Notes: generated from the letters alone by a model not told the origin. 64,000 nucleotides of DNA from JAKVAV01 sp047632755 (GCA_047632755.1 JBLIDT010000002.1:124001-188000); one strand, 5' to 3'. Counted from the stretch's first letter, positions 1 to 9,330 are shown. Numbers and translations: made by a program.

Positions 1-1
1 T

Positions 2-211
2 CACTTGCTGAATGAGTATGTAAAGCCCGCAGTCGAGAGCGATGGCGGCGCCATAGATTTTGTGTCTTTCAAAGAAGGCATTGTCAAAGTGCAGCTGCGT
101 GGATCTTGTTCGGGCTGCCCCTCATCCACTTTGACTCTTAAAGACGGAATAGAGAATCTTTTAAAAACCGAGCTTCCTGAAGTAAAGAGCGTAGAGGCGG
201 AATCGATTTAA
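2..211 (+). CDS. Nfu/NifU-like Fe-S cluster scaffold protein, C-terminal part
   Basis: This is the 3' end of a gene that begins before the window; the reading frame is open to the left edge, so the TTG at 5 is not taken as a start. The visible residues form the NifU C-terminal domain. They contain the SDGGAI segment and the CSGC pair (C-x2-C) that binds a transient 4Fe-4S cluster for delivery to apoproteins in the cytoplasm. The phrase EYVKPAVESDGG resembles the long Nfu proteins of Bacteroidota, which carry an Nfu_N domain ahead of this one; that missing part is inferred. The stop overlaps the stop of the convergent DinB-like gene by 4 nt. Confidence 0.85.
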   Translation, partial: HLLNEYVKPAVESDGGAIDFVSFKEGIVKVQLRGSCSGCPSSTLTLKDGIENLLKTELPEVKSVEAESI

Positions 212-741
212 AAATTTACTCCATACTTCTCGCGCATCACCTTAAGATGATGCAAATTATGCCCAGGGATAATCAGGCCGATGGCCCTAGCAGATATTGG
301 ATATCCACTCGCGTTTCCAATAAACTCCATATGCTCATCATCTGCGTGTAGGTAGATGCTTTTTGTAAAACTTCGTGCAGCCTCCCATTGAGATTTTAAG
401 TCTTTCGCGCTTTGTTTGCTCGCTGGCGAAGCCTCCACATAATCATCCTGATCATAACCGGTGAGTGCCTGTTTCTCTCTGCGCAAGAGACGCAATGCGC
501 GTATCGCAAAAATTCTTTCAGTGTCAATACAGTGCAAAATAAGCTGCGACATCGTCCATTTTCCTTCTGCATATGCGAAGTTTACTTTGGATTCATCCAA
601 TCTCCAGAACAGCTTTTCCCAATTTTCACCATCCACTGCCAAAGCTTCGGAAATACTAAGCCCCTCTACCCGCTTCAAATAATTGGCATAATATGCTCCA
701 TACTCATTCTGATTGGGCGTGAATTTTTTGTAAATCTCCAT
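208..741 (-). CDS. DinB-like four-helix metal-binding protein
   Basis: The 177-residue protein has the length and layout of the DinB/YfiT family: four helices with one His in the second helix (LHCIDTERI) and a paired His motif near the C-terminus (HNLHH), which together form the usual three-His metal site. Members include thiol-dependent transferases and stress-induced proteins; the substrate cannot be told from sequence. There is no signal peptide, so it is cytoplasmic. It is transcribed alone, convergent with the Nfu gene. I see no TAnnTTTG element just upstream of the ATG at 741. Confidence 0.8.
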   Translation of the reverse strand: MEIYKKFTPNQNEYGAYYANYLKRVEGLSISEALAVDGENWEKLFWRLDESKVNFAYAEGKWTMSQLILHCIDTERIFAIRALRLLRREKQALTGYDQDDYVEASPASKQSAKDLKSQWEAARSFTKSIYLHADDEHMEFIGNASGYPISARAIGLIIPGHNLHHLKVMREKYGVNF

Positions 742-791
742 TAACGGTCTAAATAATTTCTAACTGGTGACCTCTCGGTCGTAGCTCGGCC

Positions 792-799
792 TATCTTTG
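792..799 (+). promoter_or_regulatory. -7 promoter element of the M61 peptidase gene
   Basis: TATCTTTG is an exact match to the Bacteroidota -7 consensus TAnnTTTG and lies 18 nt before the ATG at 818. It overlaps the alternative TTG start at 797, which argues for the ATG. Confidence 0.65.
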
Positions 800-817
800 C
801 AAAGCATAAAAATACAT

Positions 818-2659
818 ATGAAAAATACATTTTTCGTCTTACTATCGCTTTGTTGTTCTTCTGCTTTCGCGAATGACCCTGAAGGCTATAAGTTGACCCT
901 CGATTTAAAAAACATTGTAAACGACCAAGTAGAAGTAAATCTCTACGTCCCTGAAATTGATCGGGACACCGTGATTTATAATATGCCGAAGATTATTCCA
1001 GGCACTTATAGCATTAGTGACTTTGGGCGTTTTATCGAAGACTTCAAAGCATTGGACTCAACAGGAGTAGAACTTCCCGTAGAAAAATTAGACGAAAACC
1101 GCTGGATGATCGGCAATGCTAGGTCGTTGGATCATTTAAATTATCGAGTAAACGACAGTTTTGACGAGCGGAGTGCCGCTGGCATTTTCGAACCTGCGGG
1201 AACAAACGTTGATGCAGGTGAAAACATAGTGCTCAATACGTTTGGCTTCGTTGGCTACATCGACCATCTAAAAAAGCGTCCGTTTGAAGTTGAGATTCTT
1301 CGTCCTGAAAACTTCTACGGCGAGACATCTTTGCCGCGGATAAGCACTGGCGATTCTTTGGATGTATTCGCTGCCAAAGATTATTTTCAACTCCACGATT
1401 GCCCGATGCTTTACTGCGTGCCTGATACTGCCGCAATGTATGTCGACGATACGCGAATTGTAGTTTCCGTTTATTCACCCACAGGAGTGGTGAAAGCGGC
1501 AGAAGTCTTGGCTTTGGTCGATGAGATTTTTCCAGCGGCATCAGAGTATTTGGGTGGCGATTTGCCAACAGATCAATATTCCATTCTCATCTACTTGACC
1601 AAAGGATTTGGCGGAAGCGGCGCATATGGTGCACTGGAGCACAATACTTCTACGGTTTGTGTTTTGCCCGAAGCACCCGTATCATCTTTGGCACAGACGA
1701 TCAAAGATGTGGTGGCTCATGAGTTCTTTCACATTGTGACCCCACTCAATATTCATTCAGAACAGATTGACGACTACGATTTCATGAATCCCGAGATGAG
1801 CAAACATCTATGGCTTTACGAAGGCTGCACGGAGTATGCCGCGCAGCACGTTCAGGTGAAATACGGATTGATGAGTGTTGATGAATTCTTGGATGTCCTA
1901 AAGCAAAAAATGATTTCTGCTTCTTCGTTTGACTCGGGAATTGCCTTTACAGAAATGAGTAAAAAAGCGCTCGATGAACATGAAGACCAATACCAAAATG
2001 TTTACCAGCAAGGCGCATTGATCGGGATGGTTCTGGACTTGGAGCTTTTACACTTAAGCAATGGTGAATATGGCATCCAAAATTTGATGCGCGATTTATC
2101 TGCTGAATATGGGGTGGATAAACCTTTCGAGGATGATCGACTCTTTTTGGAAATCGGACGAATTTCTGGATACCTCCAAATTACTACGTTTCTCGAAAAA
2201 CATGTCGGAGGAACTGAACCACTTCCTTATACAAAAGTGCTCGGCTATGCAGGGATTGAATACGCAGAGAGCATCACCAAAAATGTCGTTTCAGGCGGTG
2301 GAGCCGCAGTAGGCTTCAATCCGCGTACGGATAGAATGGTCGTTGTAGGAATCGATCAATTGGACAAATTCGGTAAAGACCTCGGATTTGAAAAAGGAGA
2401 TGAAATCGTTAATTGGAACGGCGCTGAAATGAGTAGCGATAATTTCAGGAGTCAGCTCCAAGCCTTCAAAAAATCAGTTTCGGTAGGAGACAAAGTGACC
2501 GTGGTAGTAGCGCGAAAGAAAGAGGACGGAACCTACCAAGAAAAAAAGCTGAAAGCCAAGGTTAAAACGGTCGAGAGAACAGTCAATAACTACTTTGAAT
2601 TGAAGGAAGATCTGACCGAAGAGGAGAAACGAATTCGTGATGCTTGGCTCGCAGGTTAA
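818..2659 (+). CDS. M61 family peptidase with C-terminal PDZ domain
   Basis: A 613-residue secreted metallopeptidase of the M61 (glycyl aminopeptidase) type. Residues 1-18 are a signal peptide ending in SAFA. The zinc site is HEFFH at 301-305 with the downstream glutamate in LYEGCTEY (E335), and a PDZ domain fills roughly residues 505-590, ahead of a charged tail. The N-terminal 200 residues match the beta-rich domain that precedes M61 catalytic domains. The ATG at 818 is chosen because the TTG at 797 lies inside the promoter element and adds residues before the signal peptide. It probably acts in the periplasm or at the cell surface on peptide N-termini. The stop codon overlaps the next start by one base, so the small downstream gene is probably translationally coupled. 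Confidence 0.9.
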   Translation: MKNTFFVLLSLCCSSAFANDPEGYKLTLDLKNIVNDQVEVNLYVPEIDRDTVIYNMPKIIPGTYSISDFGRFIEDFKALDSTGVELPVEKLDENRWMIGNARSLDHLNYRVNDSFDERSAAGIFEPAGTNVDAGENIVLNTFGFVGYIDHLKKRPFEVEILRPENFYGETSLPRISTGDSLDVFAAKDYFQLHDCPMLYCVPDTAAMYVDDTRIVVSVYSPTGVVKAAEVLALVDEIFPAASEYLGGDLPTDQYSILIYLTKGFGGSGAYGALEHNTSTVCVLPEAPVSSLAQTIKDVVAHEFFHIVTPLNIHSEQIDDYDFMNPEMSKHLWLYEGCTEYAAQHVQVKYGLMSVDEFLDVLKQKMISASSFDSGIAFTEMSKKALDEHEDQYQNVYQQGALIGMVLDLELLHLSNGEYGIQNLMRDLSAEYGVDKPFEDDRLFLEIGRISGYLQITTFLEKHVGGTEPLPYTKVLGYAGIEYAESITKNVVSGGGAAVGFNPRTDRMVVVGIDQLDKFGKDLGFEKGDEIVNWNGAEMSSDNFRSQLQAFKKSVSVGDKVTVVVARKKEDGTYQEKKLKAKVKTVERTVNNYFELKEDLTEEEKRIRDAWLAG

Positions 2660-3015
2660 TGGAAAAATCACCAGAAAAATCCTCCTTTCTTGCTCCAGTT
2701 GAGTTTGAAGCTTTACGGCAAAAAACCTTGCGGCAAATCGAAAAAGACTTCGGCTTGCAGGGTATTGAAATCAAAATCCAAGATGACGCTCTACCCTATG
2801 CAGAGTTAGTAAAGGTTATTTCTGAAAGTCTCCATGACCTGATCAAACACGATGGCTCCAAGTTGCAGCCTTTACTCTACCAATTGGACATTTCAGAAAT
2901 ATTCGTTCACGAAGAAATATTTGCGAAAGCTGAAGAAGAGCAATCATCCTTGCTAGCTGATGCAGTCATCAAGCGCTGCTTTGCTAAGGTGGTTTTTCGG
3001 AAGAAATATAGCTAG
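2659..3015 (+). CDS. Conserved hypothetical protein, 118 aa
   Basis: I do not recognise a named family. The predicted protein is soluble, mostly helical and rich in Glu, Leu and Lys, with no signal peptide or membrane segment. The ATG at 2659 uses the last base of the M61 stop codon (TAATG), which supports this start over the upstream TTG at 2644. The coupling suggests co-expression with the peptidase, but the proteins would sit in different compartments, so a shared function is not implied. An imperfect hairpin (CTAG-TG...CA-CTAG, 3018-3035) follows the stop without a T-tract. Confidence 0.7.
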   Translation: MEKSPEKSSFLAPVEFEALRQKTLRQIEKDFGLQGIEIKIQDDALPYAELVKVISESLHDLIKHDGSKLQPLLYQLDISEIFVHEEIFAKAEEEQSSLLADAVIKRCFAKVVFRKKYS

Positions 3016-3104
3016 AATCTAGTGACGGACACTAGCTAAGTATCTTTTATCCGAAAAGTCCGAAAGGAAGAAACCATTCCTTATGGCAGCCGTTCATAAA
3101 ATTG

Positions 3105-3112
3105 TATTTTTG
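3105..3112 (+). promoter_or_regulatory. -7 promoter element of sucA
   Basis: TATTTTTG matches TAnnTTTG exactly, 21 nt before the ATG at 3134. It lies inside the longer open frame that begins at 3083, so that longer start is unlikely. Confidence 0.65.
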
Positions 3113-3133
3113 CAACTACATTCTGAAATCCTT

Positions 3134-5872
3134 ATGGACAAATTTTCATTCCTCGGTAACACCTCCATCGACTGGATGGACGAGCAATATGAAAAGTATC
3201 GACAAGACCCCAATTCTGTAGAAAAGGACTGGGCTCACTTTTTTGAAGGCTTCGAATTTGCCAGAAAAAACTACGATACTGACAGTCAAGTCCCTGAAAA
3301 CGTTCACAAAGAGTTCAAAGTCCTCAACCTGATTGAGGACTACCGATCTCGGGGACACCTTTTCACCAAAACCAATCCAGTAAGAGAAAGAAGAAAGTAC
3401 ACTCCGACGCTGGAGCTGAAAAACTTTAATCTCTCCGAAGATGACTTGAATACTGTTTTTCAAGCAGGTGAAGAAATCAGTATGGGCCCAGCTCCCCTCA
3501 AAGACATTATTTCTCACCTAGAGAAAACGTATTGCGAGAGCATAGGGATAGAATACAACTACATCCGAAATCCTGAGCGCGTAAAGTGGATTCGGGAGAA
3601 CATCGAGCTCGCCAATCGACCGAAGTTCACCGATGAAGAGAAACGGATCATCTTCAATATGCTAAACCGAGCGACCTCTTTCGAGCAGTTTCTGCAAAAG
3701 AAATTTGTTGGTCAAAAGCGTTTTTCGATTGAAGGAGGAGAGGCCTTGGTGCCTGCACTGCATGCATTGGTTCAGCGCGGATCTCGTTTGGGCGTAAAAG
3801 AAGTTATCGTAGGGATGGCACACCGCGGCCGCTTAAACGTTCTCGGAAACATCTTTAAAAAGCAATTCAAAGAAATTTTTAGCGAATTTGAAGGCAAGGA
3901 GTACGAAGAGTATGATGCCGATAAAGAATTTGATGGAGATGTAAAATATCACTTGGGATTTAGCAACGAGGTGATTACAGAAAGTGGCGAACCCGTTCAC
4001 TTAACCTTGTCGCCTAACCCATCTCACCTCGAGGCTGTAGACCCTGTAGTACAGGGAATCGCCAGAGCAAAAATTGACAATTATCTCAAGGACGAAAAAG
4101 CTATCCTGCCTATCTTAATTCATGGCGATGCTGCCATCGCAGCTCAGGGTATCGTTTACGAAGTACTTCAGATGTCGCAACTCGATGGATACCGAACAGG
4201 AGGTACCATCCATATTGTAATAAATAATCAAGTTGGGTTTACCACCAATTACCTCGATGCACGCTCCTCCACCTACTGCACAGATGTAGGAAAGACGACA
4301 CTTTGTCCAGTTTTTCATGTGAATGGAGACGATATTGAGGCAATGGTTCAGACCATTCTCATTGCATTTGAATACCGTCAAAAGTTTGGGATGGACGTGT
4401 TTATTGACTTGTTGTGCTACCGTAAATACGGCCACAATGAAGGTGATGAACCAAAATTCACTCAACCAAAGCTTTACGATCTTATAGCGAACCACCCGAA
4501 CCCGAGAGAAATCTATCTCAAGCAAATTATCGAGGAGGGCATCATCAAGCAAGATGAGGCAGATCAGATAATCACAAAATTTGGAGAGACGCTTGAAAAA
4601 AATCTCGCAGCTTCCAAGAAGATGAAAAAACTGGAGGTTATGCAGTTTTTGAAAGATACGTGGAAAGACTTAAGTCCAGCAGGGCCGAATGATTTCGATC
4701 AGTCTCCTGACACAAGTTTCGACAAAGAGAAATTGGTGGAGCTAGCAAAGAAGTTTAACACTCTTCCGAAGGATAAAAACTTTTACAGAAAGCTCAAGAA
4801 ATTGATGAACGATCGCCTCAAGATGATTGAGGCTGATGGACTTGACTGGGCAATGGGTGAACTGCTAGCTTATGCCACCCTTCTGGAAGAGGGATTCGAC
4901 GTGAGGATTTCGGGCCAAGATTGTGAAAGAGGAACCTTCTCTCACCGTCATGCCGTTTTGAAAACAGAAGACAGTGAAGAAGAATACTTGCCGCTGAATC
5001 ACTTAAGTGATAAACAAGGAGATTTCTCCATCTACAACTCGCTACTTAGTGAGTATGCCGTTCTTGGTTTCGATTACGGTTATGCATTTGCCAGTCCCCA
5101 ATCGCTTACCGTTTGGGAGGCTCAATTCGGGGACTTTTTCAACGGCGCCCAGATATTGATCGATCAATTCTTGAGTTCTGCTGAAGACAAGTGGCGCACC
5201 ATGAATGGCTTGGTCATGTACCTACCTCATGGCTATGAAGGCATGGGGTCCGAGCACTCAAGCGGACGAATGGAAAGATTCCTCCAGCTTTGTGCGGAGG
5301 ACAATATGCAGGTGTGCAATATTACTACACCGGCAAATTTCTTCCATTTACTGAGAAGACAGATGCACCGAAACTTCCGCAAACCGCTCATTGTCTTCAC
5401 GCCTAAAAAATTGCTTCGCTACCCAAAAGCTAAATCCAAAATGGACGAGCTGGCGGTGGGAAGATTCTTGGAAGTAGTAGATGATATAAGTGTGGATCCC
5501 AAAGAGGTTGATACTTTGGTATTTTGCTCAGGGAAAATCTACTATGAGATTTTAGAGGAAAAAGAGAAAACTAATAGCGGCGATAATATTGCCGTGGTTC
5601 GTCTGGAGCAAATCTATCCATTGCCCGACAAACAAATGGATAAAATACTTGAGAAGTACTCCAATGCCAAAAAGCACCTTTGGGTGCAAGAAGAACCCAA
5701 GAATATGGGGGCTTGGTCTTTCTTAGCTTTAAACTATGAGACCACAAGATTGGAATGCATTTCTCGCTTGGCCAGTGCCAGCCCTGCGAGTGGCTCACCC
5801 GTAACATCTGCTGCCAGACAGCAAGCCATCCTAGATTCTGTATTTTCGCACGCCAAACAAACCGTTAAATAA
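3134..5872 (+). CDS. sucA: 2-oxoglutarate dehydrogenase E1 component
   Basis: The 912-residue thiamine-diphosphate enzyme decarboxylates 2-oxoglutarate in the TCA cycle and passes the succinyl group to the E2 lipoyl arm. The N-terminus carries the short E1-type segment (FLGNTSIDWMDEQYEKY), which helps bind E2. HRGRLNVL begins at about residue 230, and the ThDP-binding stretch runs from GDAA (about 331) to NNQVGFTT (about 364). The C-terminal third is the transketolase-like pyrimidine-binding and C-terminal domains. Length is normal for the family. Start 3134 is chosen from the promoter position. sucB follows after 11 nt, so the two form an operon; the E3 gene (lpd) is not in the window. Confidence 0.97.
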   Translation: MDKFSFLGNTSIDWMDEQYEKYRQDPNSVEKDWAHFFEGFEFARKNYDTDSQVPENVHKEFKVLNLIEDYRSRGHLFTKTNPVRERRKYTPTLELKNFNLSEDDLNTVFQAGEEISMGPAPLKDIISHLEKTYCESIGIEYNYIRNPERVKWIRENIELANRPKFTDEEKRIIFNMLNRATSFEQFLQKKFVGQKRFSIEGGEALVPALHALVQRGSRLGVKEVIVGMAHRGRLNVLGNIFKKQFKEIFSEFEGKEYEEYDADKEFDGDVKYHLGFSNEVITESGEPVHLTLSPNPSHLEAVDPVVQGIARAKIDNYLKDEKAILPILIHGDAAIAAQGIVYEVLQMSQLDGYRTGGTIHIVINNQVGFTTNYLDARSSTYCTDVGKTTLCPVFHVNGDDIEAMVQTILIAFEYRQKFGMDVFIDLLCYRKYGHNEGDEPKFTQPKLYDLIANHPNPREIYLKQIIEEGIIKQDEADQIITKFGETLEKNLAASKKMKKLEVMQFLKDTWKDLSPAGPNDFDQSPDTSFDKEKLVELAKKFNTLPKDKNFYRKLKKLMNDRLKMIEADGLDWAMGELLAYATLLEEGFDVRISGQDCERGTFSHRHAVLKTEDSEEEYLPLNHLSDKQGDFSIYNSLLSEYAVLGFDYGYAFASPQSLTVWEAQFGDFFNGAQILIDQFLSSAEDKWRTMNGLVMYLPHGYEGMGSEHSSGRMERFLQLCAEDNMQVCNITTPANFFHLLRRQMHRNFRKPLIVFTPKKLLRYPKAKSKMDELAVGRFLEVVDDISVDPKEVDTLVFCSGKIYYEILEEKEKTNSGDNIAVVRLEQIYPLPDKQMDKILEKYSNAKKHLWVQEEPKNMGAWSFLALNYETTRLECISRLASASPASGSPVTSAARQQAILDSVFSHAKQTVK

Positions 5873-5883
5873 CCACACCACCC

Positions 5884-7143
5884 ATGTTTGAGATGAAAGT
5901 GCCCAGCCCGGGCGAATCCATATCTGAAGTAGAAATTGCCGAGTGGCTTGTAGCCGATGGCGATTATGTTGAGAAGGACCAAGTCATTGCCGAAGTTGAT
6001 TCAGACAAAGCAACTTTGGAGCTTCCCGCGGAAGTAGCCGGTGTGATCACACTCAAAGCAGAAGAGGGCGATGCTGTTGCCGTAGGTGATGTAATTTGCC
6101 TAATTGATACGGAAGCCGAGCCTCCTGTAAAAAAGGAAGAAGCTAGTGCGGCGCCTGTTGCCAAAGCAGAAGAGAAAGAAGCAGTTGTTGCAGCTCCTGA
6201 GCCTGCCAGCAAGAAGCCTGTGTCGAGCGGAGCCGAGAAAAACTATGCCGATGGTCATGCTTCACCAGCGGCCAAGAAAAAAATGAATGAAGAAGGCGTC
6301 TCTGCAAATCAGATTCAAGGGTCTGGTAAAAATGGGCGTATCACAAAACAGGATGTGGTTAGCGCCATGTCTGCAGGATTCCCTGCCGAATCAATTGCTG
6401 GCTGGGGAGGAACCAGAGATACCGAGCATAAAAAGATGTCAGTTCTTCGACGCAAAGTTGCCGAAAGATTGGTAGGTGTGAAGAATGAAACGGCCATGCT
6501 GACCACCTTCAACGAGTTGAACATGAAGCCAATCATGGACATGCGTACGAAATACAAGGAAGTCTTCAAAGAGAACCACGGTGTGGGCTTGGGCTTCATG
6601 TCTTTCTTCACAAAAGCAGTAACTGAGGCTCTCCATATGTTTCCTACAGTGAATGCTCAGATAGACGGAAAAGAGATGGTGATTCATCACTACGCCGATA
6701 TCGGAATCGCGGTAAGTTCACCTAAAGGACTTATGGTTCCTGTAGTGCGCAATGCCGAACAGATGAGTCTGGCTGAAATTGAAGCTGAAATTAAGCGGCT
6801 AGCTATAAAAGCCCGCGATGGAAAAATAACCATCGACGAGATGCAAGGCGGTACTTTTACCATCACCAACGGTGGAGTATTCGGCTCAATGATGAGCACG
6901 CCTATTATCAATCCTCCGCAATCGGCTATCCTCGGAATGCACAATATTGTACAGCGACCGATGGCTGTAAATGGCGAAGTTCAGATTCTACCGATGATGT
7001 ACTTGGCGCTCTCATACGATCACAGAATTATCGATGGAAAAGAGTCAGTAAGCTTTTTGGTAAAAGTAAAAGAGATGCTGGAAAATCCTGAAAATATGAT
7101 CTTTGGCGGCAAATCGCCCGCAGAGATCTTGTTGGGACTTTAG
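5884..7143 (+). CDS. sucB: 2-oxoglutarate dehydrogenase E2, dihydrolipoamide succinyltransferase
   Basis: This 419-residue protein is the core of the 2-oxoglutarate dehydrogenase complex. An N-terminal lipoyl domain (residues 1-77) carries the modified lysine K42 in DSDKAT. An Ala/Glu/Pro-rich linker follows, then the E3/E1-binding domain (about 120-165, with SPAAKKKMNEEG). The catalytic acyltransferase domain carries YDHRIIDG, with H380 and D384 as catalytic residues. It starts 11 nt after sucA. The 259-bp gap after the stop is almost entirely filled by a terminal-inverted-repeat element (7150-7396). Confidence 0.97.
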   Translation: MFEMKVPSPGESISEVEIAEWLVADGDYVEKDQVIAEVDSDKATLELPAEVAGVITLKAEEGDAVAVGDVICLIDTEAEPPVKKEEASAAPVAKAEEKEAVVAAPEPASKKPVSSGAEKNYADGHASPAAKKKMNEEGVSANQIQGSGKNGRITKQDVVSAMSAGFPAESIAGWGGTRDTEHKKMSVLRRKVAERLVGVKNETAMLTTFNELNMKPIMDMRTKYKEVFKENHGVGLGFMSFFTKAVTEALHMFPTVNAQIDGKEMVIHHYADIGIAVSSPKGLMVPVVRNAEQMSLAEIEAEIKRLAIKARDGKITIDEMQGGTFTITNGGVFGSMMSTPIINPPQSAILGMHNIVQRPMAVNGEVQILPMMYLALSYDHRIIDGKESVSFLVKVKEMLENPENMIFGGKSPAEILLGL

Positions 7144-7149
7144 CCTAGA

Positions 7150-7396
7150 ATCTGTCTACCTAACTGCGTTTCTAAACTAGGGGGTTTATTAGCAAATCCC
7201 TAGACCAAACCGAAGGCAGGTTGTTAAACTAAGCCAGATACCTAGGCCGCACGAATTTTTAAATACTTAGCGGAGGGATCTCACAACTAAGTGGCATAAG
7301 CATTGAGTTTGCCTTGGCGGATGACTGTTCTCAAGACGAGTAGAATTCAGATCGAAAATCAAGCCGAAGGCATGATAATGGACTCAATAGACAGAT
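7150..7396. repeat. Intergenic inverted-repeat element, copy A (247 bp)
   Basis: A non-coding, MITE-like element bounded by a perfect 9-bp terminal inverted repeat, ATCTGTCTA at 7150-7158 and TAGACAGAT at 7388-7396. It fills the gap between the sucB and udk stop codons. TAGCCT occurs at 7141-7146 and 7396-7401 and could be a target duplication, although it partly overlaps the sucB stop and the terminal repeat. Internal parts are shared with copies B and C: TTATTAGCAARTCCCTAG, a CTTAG/CTAAG stem around GATCTCACAAC, and GCCGAAGRCATGATAATGGA near the right end. No transposase or ORF of note is present. Confidence 0.7.
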
Positions 7397-7402
7397 AGCC
7401 TT

Positions 7403-8023
7403 CTACAGAGAGGCCTTGAGGTGGTTCACCAAAACCTTCAGCCCATTTTGGTAAGAAGAGTTGTTGTTAACGATAATATCGCAATTGCGCTTGTGTGGCT
7501 TGAGGTAATTGTAATACGAAGGCATCACATGGTTTTTCCATCGGTACCTCACATCGCTCTCAGGGTAGCCTCGCTCTGTTAAATCCCTGATTATTCTGCG
7601 CTTTAGTTTGACATCTTCCAAAGCATCTACATATACTTTCAAGTTCATTTTGGCTGAAAGCTCTACGTAGTGGAAAACAAATAAACCTTCGATAATCAGG
7701 ATTGGTGCTGGTTGAATCGACACCATTTTGGGCTCGGCAGAGGGATTATTAAAGGTATACTCCTTCTTCACCACAATCCTTCCCTCTATCAAGTCACTGA
7801 CATCTTGACTCAGCGATTCCCGATCTATAGCGGTCGGAAGATCAAAGTTTATTTCTCCATTTACGTCTTGAAATTGACGCTCGCGATCGTAGTAGTAATT
7901 GTCTTGAGATATCAAGGCTACTTGGCTCGGTTTGAAACGAGTCATCAGGTCATTTAAGATCGATGTCTTGCCCGAAGCGCTTCCTCCTGCTACTCCAACT
8001 ACGTACGGTGCCTTAATCTCCAT
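7403..8023 (-). CDS. udk: Uridine kinase
   Basis: This 206-residue P-loop kinase phosphorylates uridine and cytidine to UMP and CMP in pyrimidine salvage. The Walker A motif GGSASGKTS is at 13-21, followed by the QDNYYYDR segment (nucleoside site), the FDLPTAID region and the family phrase RRIIRDLTERG near residue 140. Length is standard. Its promoter element is only 9 nt upstream of the ATG, giving a very short leader. It is convergent with sucB across repeat copy A and divergent from the TPR gene. Confidence 0.95.
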   Translation of the reverse strand: MEIKAPYVVGVAGGSASGKTSILNDLMTRFKPSQVALISQDNYYYDRERQFQDVNGEINFDLPTAIDRESLSQDVSDLIEGRIVVKKEYTFNNPSAEPKMVSIQPAPILIIEGLFVFHYVELSAKMNLKVYVDALEDVKLKRRIIRDLTERGYPESDVRYRWKNHVMPSYYNYLKPHKRNCDIIVNNNSSYQNGLKVLVNHLKASL

Positions 8024-8032
8024 TTAGGCCAA

Positions 8033-8040
8033 CAAAAATA
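8033..8040 (-). promoter_or_regulatory. -7 promoter element of udk
   Basis: TATTTTTG on the minus strand, an exact TAnnTTTG match, with 9 nt between it and the ATG at 8023. Confidence 0.6.
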
Positions 8041-8054
8041 TGTAATTTCAAGCC

Positions 8055-9329
8055 ATGAGAAAGCCGAAGTTACGATTCATACGATCTATTGTGGTAATGC
8101 TTGTTGTTACTGGTTTCGCGGTAGATATCTCCGCTCAAAATATCTATACCCAAAACAGAAAGGAGGCTTTTCAGTACATGCAAAAAGCCGAGCTTGCCAA
8201 AAGGGGCGGCAACTTTAATAATGCCTTTCAGGAGTATACAAATGCAATAACGGTTGATCCAAATTACGCCGAAGCATATATGAAACGAGCACTTATGCTA
8301 CAGCAAATGGGTCGTTACCAAGAGTCCTTGCAGGATTACAACAAAGCCATTGACATCAACCCGTATAGCGATGTTTATTATGACAAACGGGCTAGGTTAA
8401 AGTTATTGCAAAGTGATTACAAAGAGGCTATTGTTGATTTGGACAAAGCTTTGGAGCTAAGCCCGTATGATGACTATCTGCTAGACTCTCGAGCCATCGC
8501 AGGACTCGAAGGTGGTGACTACGATAGAGCGATTGAAGACTTCACATTCATCATTGAATTAAACCCCAAAGACACTCTAGCATACTTAAAACGGGCCATT
8601 ACCTTCTTGCGCGTAGGTGATAGAGTTTCTGCTGAAGAAGACGTCGTTGATGCAAAGAAATTGGCCCCTAGATCGGCATTGGTGTATGACATTCAAGGAC
8701 TGATTCACTTAAAGTATGACGAAACCGATCAAGCAATAATAGCTTTTACAAAGGCAATTGATTTAGAACCAACTTTTTCCATCGGTTACTACAACCGCAG
8801 TGTGGCTCGAAAAAAACTTGGGCAGCTAGATGAAGCCACCAGCGACCTTAATATTGCTTTATCTCTCAATCAGGATTTCCCGAATGCCTATTTTAATCGC
8901 GCCATTACCAGCAAGAAAATGGGCCGTATGGAAGATGCCATTGAAGATTACTCCAAAGCTATCGCAATCAAAGGCGATTTTACCGACGCTCTTTTTAACC
9001 GCGGATTTTCTAAGAGTATGTTAGGCAGTTATGCAGAAAGTTTGCCCGACTTTGACCGAGCTGTAGAATCCAGCCCAAGGGATCCTGAAGTGTATAATAT
9101 GAGAGGAAATGTAAAGGCCTTTTATGGAAAATATATCTCTGCCTTGCAAGATTACGATCAAGCTATCCAGCTCGATCCCGAATACGCCGAAGCTTACCAC
9201 AACAGAGGTATTACCAAACTACTCACCTACAAAGACCAATCGGGCTGTGAAGATTTAGAAACGAGCGCAAAAATGGGTTATGATAAAGCTCAGGAAAAAA
9301 TTCCTTATTTCTGCAGAGGACTAAAATGA
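8055..9329 (+). CDS. Secreted TPR-repeat protein
   Basis: The 424-residue protein starts with a basic segment and a hydrophobic stretch ending in ISAQ, a likely signal peptide cut after about residue 28. The rest is about ten tetratricopeptide repeats of 34 residues. Each shows the typical W/Y-x-R-A...G-x-Y/F-x-x-A-x-x-D-x-x-x-A-I-x-L-x-P pattern, for example AYMKRALMLQQMGRYQESL. TPR solenoids bind other proteins; the partner is unknown. A short C-terminal segment contains two Cys (CEDLE and FCRG), which may form a disulfide in the periplasm. A strong terminator follows immediately. Confidence 0.88.
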   Translation: MRKPKLRFIRSIVVMLVVTGFAVDISAQNIYTQNRKEAFQYMQKAELAKRGGNFNNAFQEYTNAITVDPNYAEAYMKRALMLQQMGRYQESLQDYNKAIDINPYSDVYYDKRARLKLLQSDYKEAIVDLDKALELSPYDDYLLDSRAIAGLEGGDYDRAIEDFTFIIELNPKDTLAYLKRAITFLRVGDRVSAEEDVVDAKKLAPRSALVYDIQGLIHLKYDETDQAIIAFTKAIDLEPTFSIGYYNRSVARKKLGQLDEATSDLNIALSLNQDFPNAYFNRAITSKKMGRMEDAIEDYSKAIAIKGDFTDALFNRGFSKSMLGSYAESLPDFDRAVESSPRDPEVYNMRGNVKAFYGKYISALQDYDQAIQLDPEYAEAYHNRGITKLLTYKDQSGCEDLETSAKMGYDKAQEKIPYFCRGLK

Positions 9330-9330
9330 G

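Noticed and set aside
412..744. Open frames on the plus strand opposite the DinB-like gene
   Set aside because: They are shadows of the minus-strand gene; their residues look unlike protein and no promoter or conserved motif supports them.
7150..7396. Insertion sequence in the sucB-udk gap
   Set aside because: The element has terminal inverted repeats but no transposase ORF, so it is listed as a non-autonomous repeat.
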